DNA from: Promethearchaeota archaeon
GTDB lineage: Archaea > Asgardarchaeota > Lokiarchaeia > Sigynarchaeales > MK-D1
NCBI GenBank assembly: GCA_016839865.1
Contig: JAEOTN010000338.1
Coordinates: 1 to 14,399, forward strand
Direction: 5' to 3'
Length of the DNA stretch: 14,399 bases
Shown here: positions 12,583 to 14,399 of the stretch, piece by piece
Layout: each line of letters opens with the position of its first letter
How positions within the stretch are numbered: the stretch's first letter is position 1
Notes under the pieces: model-generated
Told to the model about the DNA's origin: nothing
Seen by the model: only the letters and a program-made list of their open reading frames with translations
The model's database searches: none
Position numbers and translations under genes: made by a program

Positions 12583-13841
12583 TAGTTAGACCTCCTATCA
12601 ATTGTACCTGTCCAGTAGGTCCCAAACATAAGATCCTTAGTTTCGGGATATTCTCCTTTTTCATGTACCTCAAATAGTATTTCAAATTGTCCCCGTTGTT
12701 CTTCAGTGAGGACATCTCTTCCACCCAATCCATTCACAAAAGGAACTATAGTTAAATTTCTAGTAGAATGATTGTTTTGTAATACAGCGCGAACATCAGT
12801 ACACACGGGACTACCTGTTGGATTTCCAAATGCAGTAGCTCGATCAACTACACCAATGATTTTCGCATGCTTTACTGCTTCCACTAACTCTTCTGATGGG
12901 AAGGGACGATATGTGCGTAAATTAATCATTCCTACTTTGTATCCTTCCTCACGAAGGGTATCCACTGTGATCTCCATCTGTTTACCTATTTCACCATAAT
13001 TAATCATGATATATTCTGCATCTGAGGATTGATATTCAATAAATAACCCATTCCCATAATCTCTACCAAATTTCTTCTTAAATTCTTTAGTTACTTCTTT
13101 GATTTTCTCTTTGGCTCGAAGGTGGGCTAGGTGGATTTTCATTCGGAATTCTTGATAAAAGTCACCAGGCATTACGAGCGCGCCATGCATCATAGGACGA
13201 TCAGAATCAAGGAATATATGATCCCATCCTTTTTCAGGAATTTCTGGTAGAAATTCATCAATTTCGGATTGCGGAGGCATGTCAACGGGTTTTGATGTGT
13301 GACTAAGAATAAAACCTCCAAATGCAGGCATGAGAGGTAACATAACCTCTGGATCTTCAGTTATTTTGTATCCCATTAACACACTATCATAAATCTCTTG
13401 GTGTGTAGAGTTAAGTTGAATCATCCATCCTGAATCTCGCTGGGACATAACATCTGAGAAATCAGCCCAGATATTCCATGGAGGAGCAATACCTCGAGAT
13501 GCAATAGACATAACCATTGGGAGTCGAGTACCTGCTGCCCAGTGAACTGGTTCGGCCATATATAATAATCCTTGACCACTAGTTCCAGTGTAGGTTCGTG
13601 CACCAGCAATACTCGCTCCTATAAGGGCAGCCATAACCGAATGTTCAGATTCCATTCGGATAAACTCACAATTCATTTTTCCCGAGTCAACCAGGTCGGA
13701 AATTTTTTCTACAATAAGCGTTTGAGGAGTTATTGGAAACGCTGTTACTACTTGTACACGTGCGGCTCTTGCTGCAATAGCAGCCGCGAAGTTCCCTTTA
13801 AGTAAACGTACGCCTTCAAATTCTGAATTGGTTTTTGCCAT
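12582..13841 (-). CDS. porA: Pyruvate:ferredoxin oxidoreductase, alpha subunit
   Basis: The alpha subunit supplies the pyrimidine-binding half of the ThDP site and the pyruvate pocket. The 419-residue product shows AFPITPQT (34-41), MESEHSVMAALIGASIAGAR (63-82) with the glutamate that activates ThDP, TGTSGQGLL (85-93) and a FSDVMSQRDSGW block (128-139) typical of PorA. The C-terminal domain (EYIMINYGEIGKQM, then KVGMINLRTYRPFP) is the usual transketolase-like third domain. The start at 13841 (MAKTNSE) has GGAGG 9 nt upstream and lies 1 nt after the porD stop. A 14-codon upstream extension to 13883 lies inside porD and is rejected. Its stop overlaps the porB start. Confidence 0.95.
   Translation of the reverse strand: MAKTNSEFEGVRLLKGNFAAAIAARAARVQVVTAFPITPQTLIVEKISDLVDSGKMNCEFIRMESEHSVMAALIGASIAGARTYTGTSGQGLLYMAEPVHWAAGTRLPMVMSIASRGIAPPWNIWADFSDVMSQRDSGWMIQLNSTHQEIYDSVLMGYKITEDPEVMLPLMPAFGGFILSHTSKPVDMPPQSEIDEFLPEIPEKGWDHIFLDSDRPMMHGALVMPGDFYQEFRMKIHLAHLRAKEKIKEVTKEFKKKFGRDYGNGLFIEYQSSDAEYIMINYGEIGKQMEITVDTLREEGYKVGMINLRTYRPFPSEELVEAVKHAKIIGVVDRATAFGNPTGSPVCTDVRAVLQNNHSTRNLTIVPFVNGLGGRDVLTEEQRGQFEILFEVHEKGEYPETKDLMFGTYWTGTIDRRSN
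12590..12595 (-). promoter_or_regulatory. Shine-Dalgarno site of porB
   Basis: GGAGGT on the minus strand, 7 nt before the porB ATG and inside the last porA codons. It fixes the start at 12582 rather than the internal ATG three codons later. Confidence 0.6.
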
Positions 13842-13842
13842 C

Positions 13843-14181
13843 TTATATTCCCTCCTGAACTTCACTTTCACGAACCATAGCAATGCATTTCACGGGACAT
13901 TGATTCGCGCAAACCCCGCATCCTTTGCAATAATTGTAATCCACATGATAATAGCCATCGTCTCCTTCATGTATCGTTCCCTCAGGACAGTAAAGATAGC
14001 AGAATCCACATTTCGTACATTTCTCAAAATCATGAACGGGACGCACAGTTCTCCATGATCCTGTATCACTTGCGTGTGCAGGAAAACAGATTGGAATTGG
14101 GGGCAAATCCTTCCATGATTCATATTTTTGTTCCTTTGGTCGAGTATCTTTATCTTGACATATATTCTTCCAATCTCCCAT
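13843..14181 (-). CDS. porD: Pyruvate:ferredoxin oxidoreductase, delta subunit (2[4Fe-4S] ferredoxin-like)
   Basis: The delta subunit carries electrons from the porB cluster to external ferredoxin. The 112-residue protein ends in a bacterial-type ferredoxin domain with two cluster motifs: CTKCGFCYLYCP (55-66) and CKGCGVCANQCP (85-96), followed by a further CI. The N-terminal 50 residues (WKDLPPIPICFPAHASDTGSWRTVRPV) match the extension that anchors PorD to the complex. I place the start at 14181 (MGDWKN), where the ATG overlaps the porG stop by one base (TGATG) and a G-rich AGGGGG run stands upstream. A longer reading from 14250 would run back through the end of porG and is rejected. Confidence 0.93.
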   Translation of the reverse strand: MGDWKNICQDKDTRPKEQKYESWKDLPPIPICFPAHASDTGSWRTVRPVHDFEKCTKCGFCYLYCPEGTIHEGDDGYYHVDYNYCKGCGVCANQCPVKCIAMVRESEVQEGI

Positions 14182-14399
14182 CAGATCCCCCTCTCTACTT
14201 TTTTCACAGATTTGTATGCTTCTTCTGCAGATACATAGTTTTTCTCCCAATTCTTCCCAAATCGGGCTTTATATACATCTTTCATAATATCTAAGGTGTA
14301 GATTCCTGTCATTTTAGCAAAAGCACCTAATATCAACGTGTTTAGGATGGGAAATCCTGCGATGAGTAATCCATTTTTCATCGAAATTCCTGTTGCATC
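14181..14399 (-). CDS. porG: Pyruvate:ferredoxin oxidoreductase, gamma subunit, C-terminal part
   Basis: The frame is open to the right edge, so the N-terminal two thirds lies outside the window. The visible 72 residues begin DATGISMKNGLLIAGFPILN, the conserved segment of the gamma chain that normally reads DAT-IA---G-P--NT-MLGA, followed by LILGAFAKMTG and a C-terminal helix region (ARFGKNWEKNYVSAEEAYKS) typical of this subunit. The internal ATG at 14381 is not the start: the codons upstream of it continue the family pattern (DATGIS). porG is the first of the four por genes transcribed here, giving the archaeal order gamma-delta-alpha-beta. Confidence 0.93.
   Translation of the reverse strand, partial: DATGISMKNGLLIAGFPILNTLILGAFAKMTGIYTLDIMKDVYKARFGKNWEKNYVSAEEAYKSVKKVERGI

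Noticed and set aside
11588..12677. Plus-strand ORFs opposite porB and porA (for example 11588-11959, 12061-12318, 12453-12677)
   Set aside because: They are antisense shadows of strongly conserved por genes and show no protein motif.
13842..13883. A 14-codon N-terminal extension of porA
   Set aside because: It runs inside the end of porD, and the ATG at 13841 has a GGAGG site 9 nt upstream and the usual PorA N-terminus.
14182..14250. A 23-codon N-terminal extension of porD
   Set aside because: It overlaps the porG C-terminus; the ATG at 14181 overlaps the porG stop by one base and gives the normal PorD length.
14381..14399. ATG at 14381 as the start of a small 66-residue gene
   Set aside because: The six upstream codons (DATGIS) continue the conserved PorG segment to the right edge, so this is the tail of a cut gene.
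1..14399. CRISPR arrays, tRNA or rRNA genes, insertion sequences, toxin-antitoxin pairs
   Set aside because: Read on both strands, I found no repeat-spacer pattern, cloverleaf with CCA-stem logic, transposase motif or terminal inverted repeats.

Overview
The window comes from an archaeon. It carries a GINS-type replication factor, a KEOPS Cgi121 subunit, a single-THUMP protein of the archaeal kind and a four-subunit pyruvate:ferredoxin oxidoreductase in the archaeal order gamma-delta-alpha-beta. Genes at the head of transcription units tend to have a TATA-like box about 25-35 nt upstream and no Shine-Dalgarno site, while genes inside operons often have one. The DNA is AT-rich by eye. The full-length bacterial/eukaryal-type triosephosphate isomerase and the large membrane-HEAT protein would fit an Asgard archaeon, but this is only a guess from style; no marker here fixes the phylum.

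Layout. (1) 1-4500, minus strand: a 5' fragment of a CooT-like small nickel-binding protein running off the left edge, then tpiA, then a 1128-residue protein with about nine membrane helices followed by about 19 HEAT repeats. (2) 4501-4596: a divergent promoter with a TATA candidate on each strand and a perfect 5-bp dyad. (3) 4597-5314, plus: a GINS-like (Gins23 order) protein followed 4 nt later by a 51-residue zinc-ribbon protein. (4) 5315-5953: a 639-base poorly coding stretch with three small doubtful minus-strand ORFs, two of which overlap as if one gene were frameshifted. (5) 5954-9628, plus: a tightly coupled operon of a DHH-DHHA1 phosphoesterase, two ECF ATPases (EcfA1, EcfA2) and EcfT, with ATGA overlaps at each junction. 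(6) 9683-10369, plus: Cgi121 of KEOPS, meeting tail to tail with (7) 10366-11605, minus: a Sua5/YrdC threonylcarbamoyl-AMP synthase followed by a THUMP protein. (8) 11650-14399, minus: porG (partial)-porD-porA-porB.

How the genes work together. The Por complex turns pyruvate into acetyl-CoA and reduced ferredoxin, and TIM belongs to the glycolytic/gluconeogenic pathway that connects with it. Sua5 makes the threonylcarbamoyl-AMP that KEOPS, of which Cgi121 is a subunit, transfers to tRNA A37; the THUMP protein is also a likely tRNA-binding factor, so 9683-11605 is a tRNA-modification neighbourhood. The ECF proteins form an energising module without a substrate-binding S component in view. The GINS-like protein belongs to the replicative helicase assembly. 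The DHH protein 0.8 kb downstream is of the RecJ/Cdc45 superfamily, but it is transcribed with the transporter and looks more like an NrnA-type oligoribonuclease/pAp phosphatase. The most open questions are the membrane-HEAT protein, the loop-6 insertion in TIM, the charged insertion in EcfA1 and the decayed-looking ORFs at 5315-5953.
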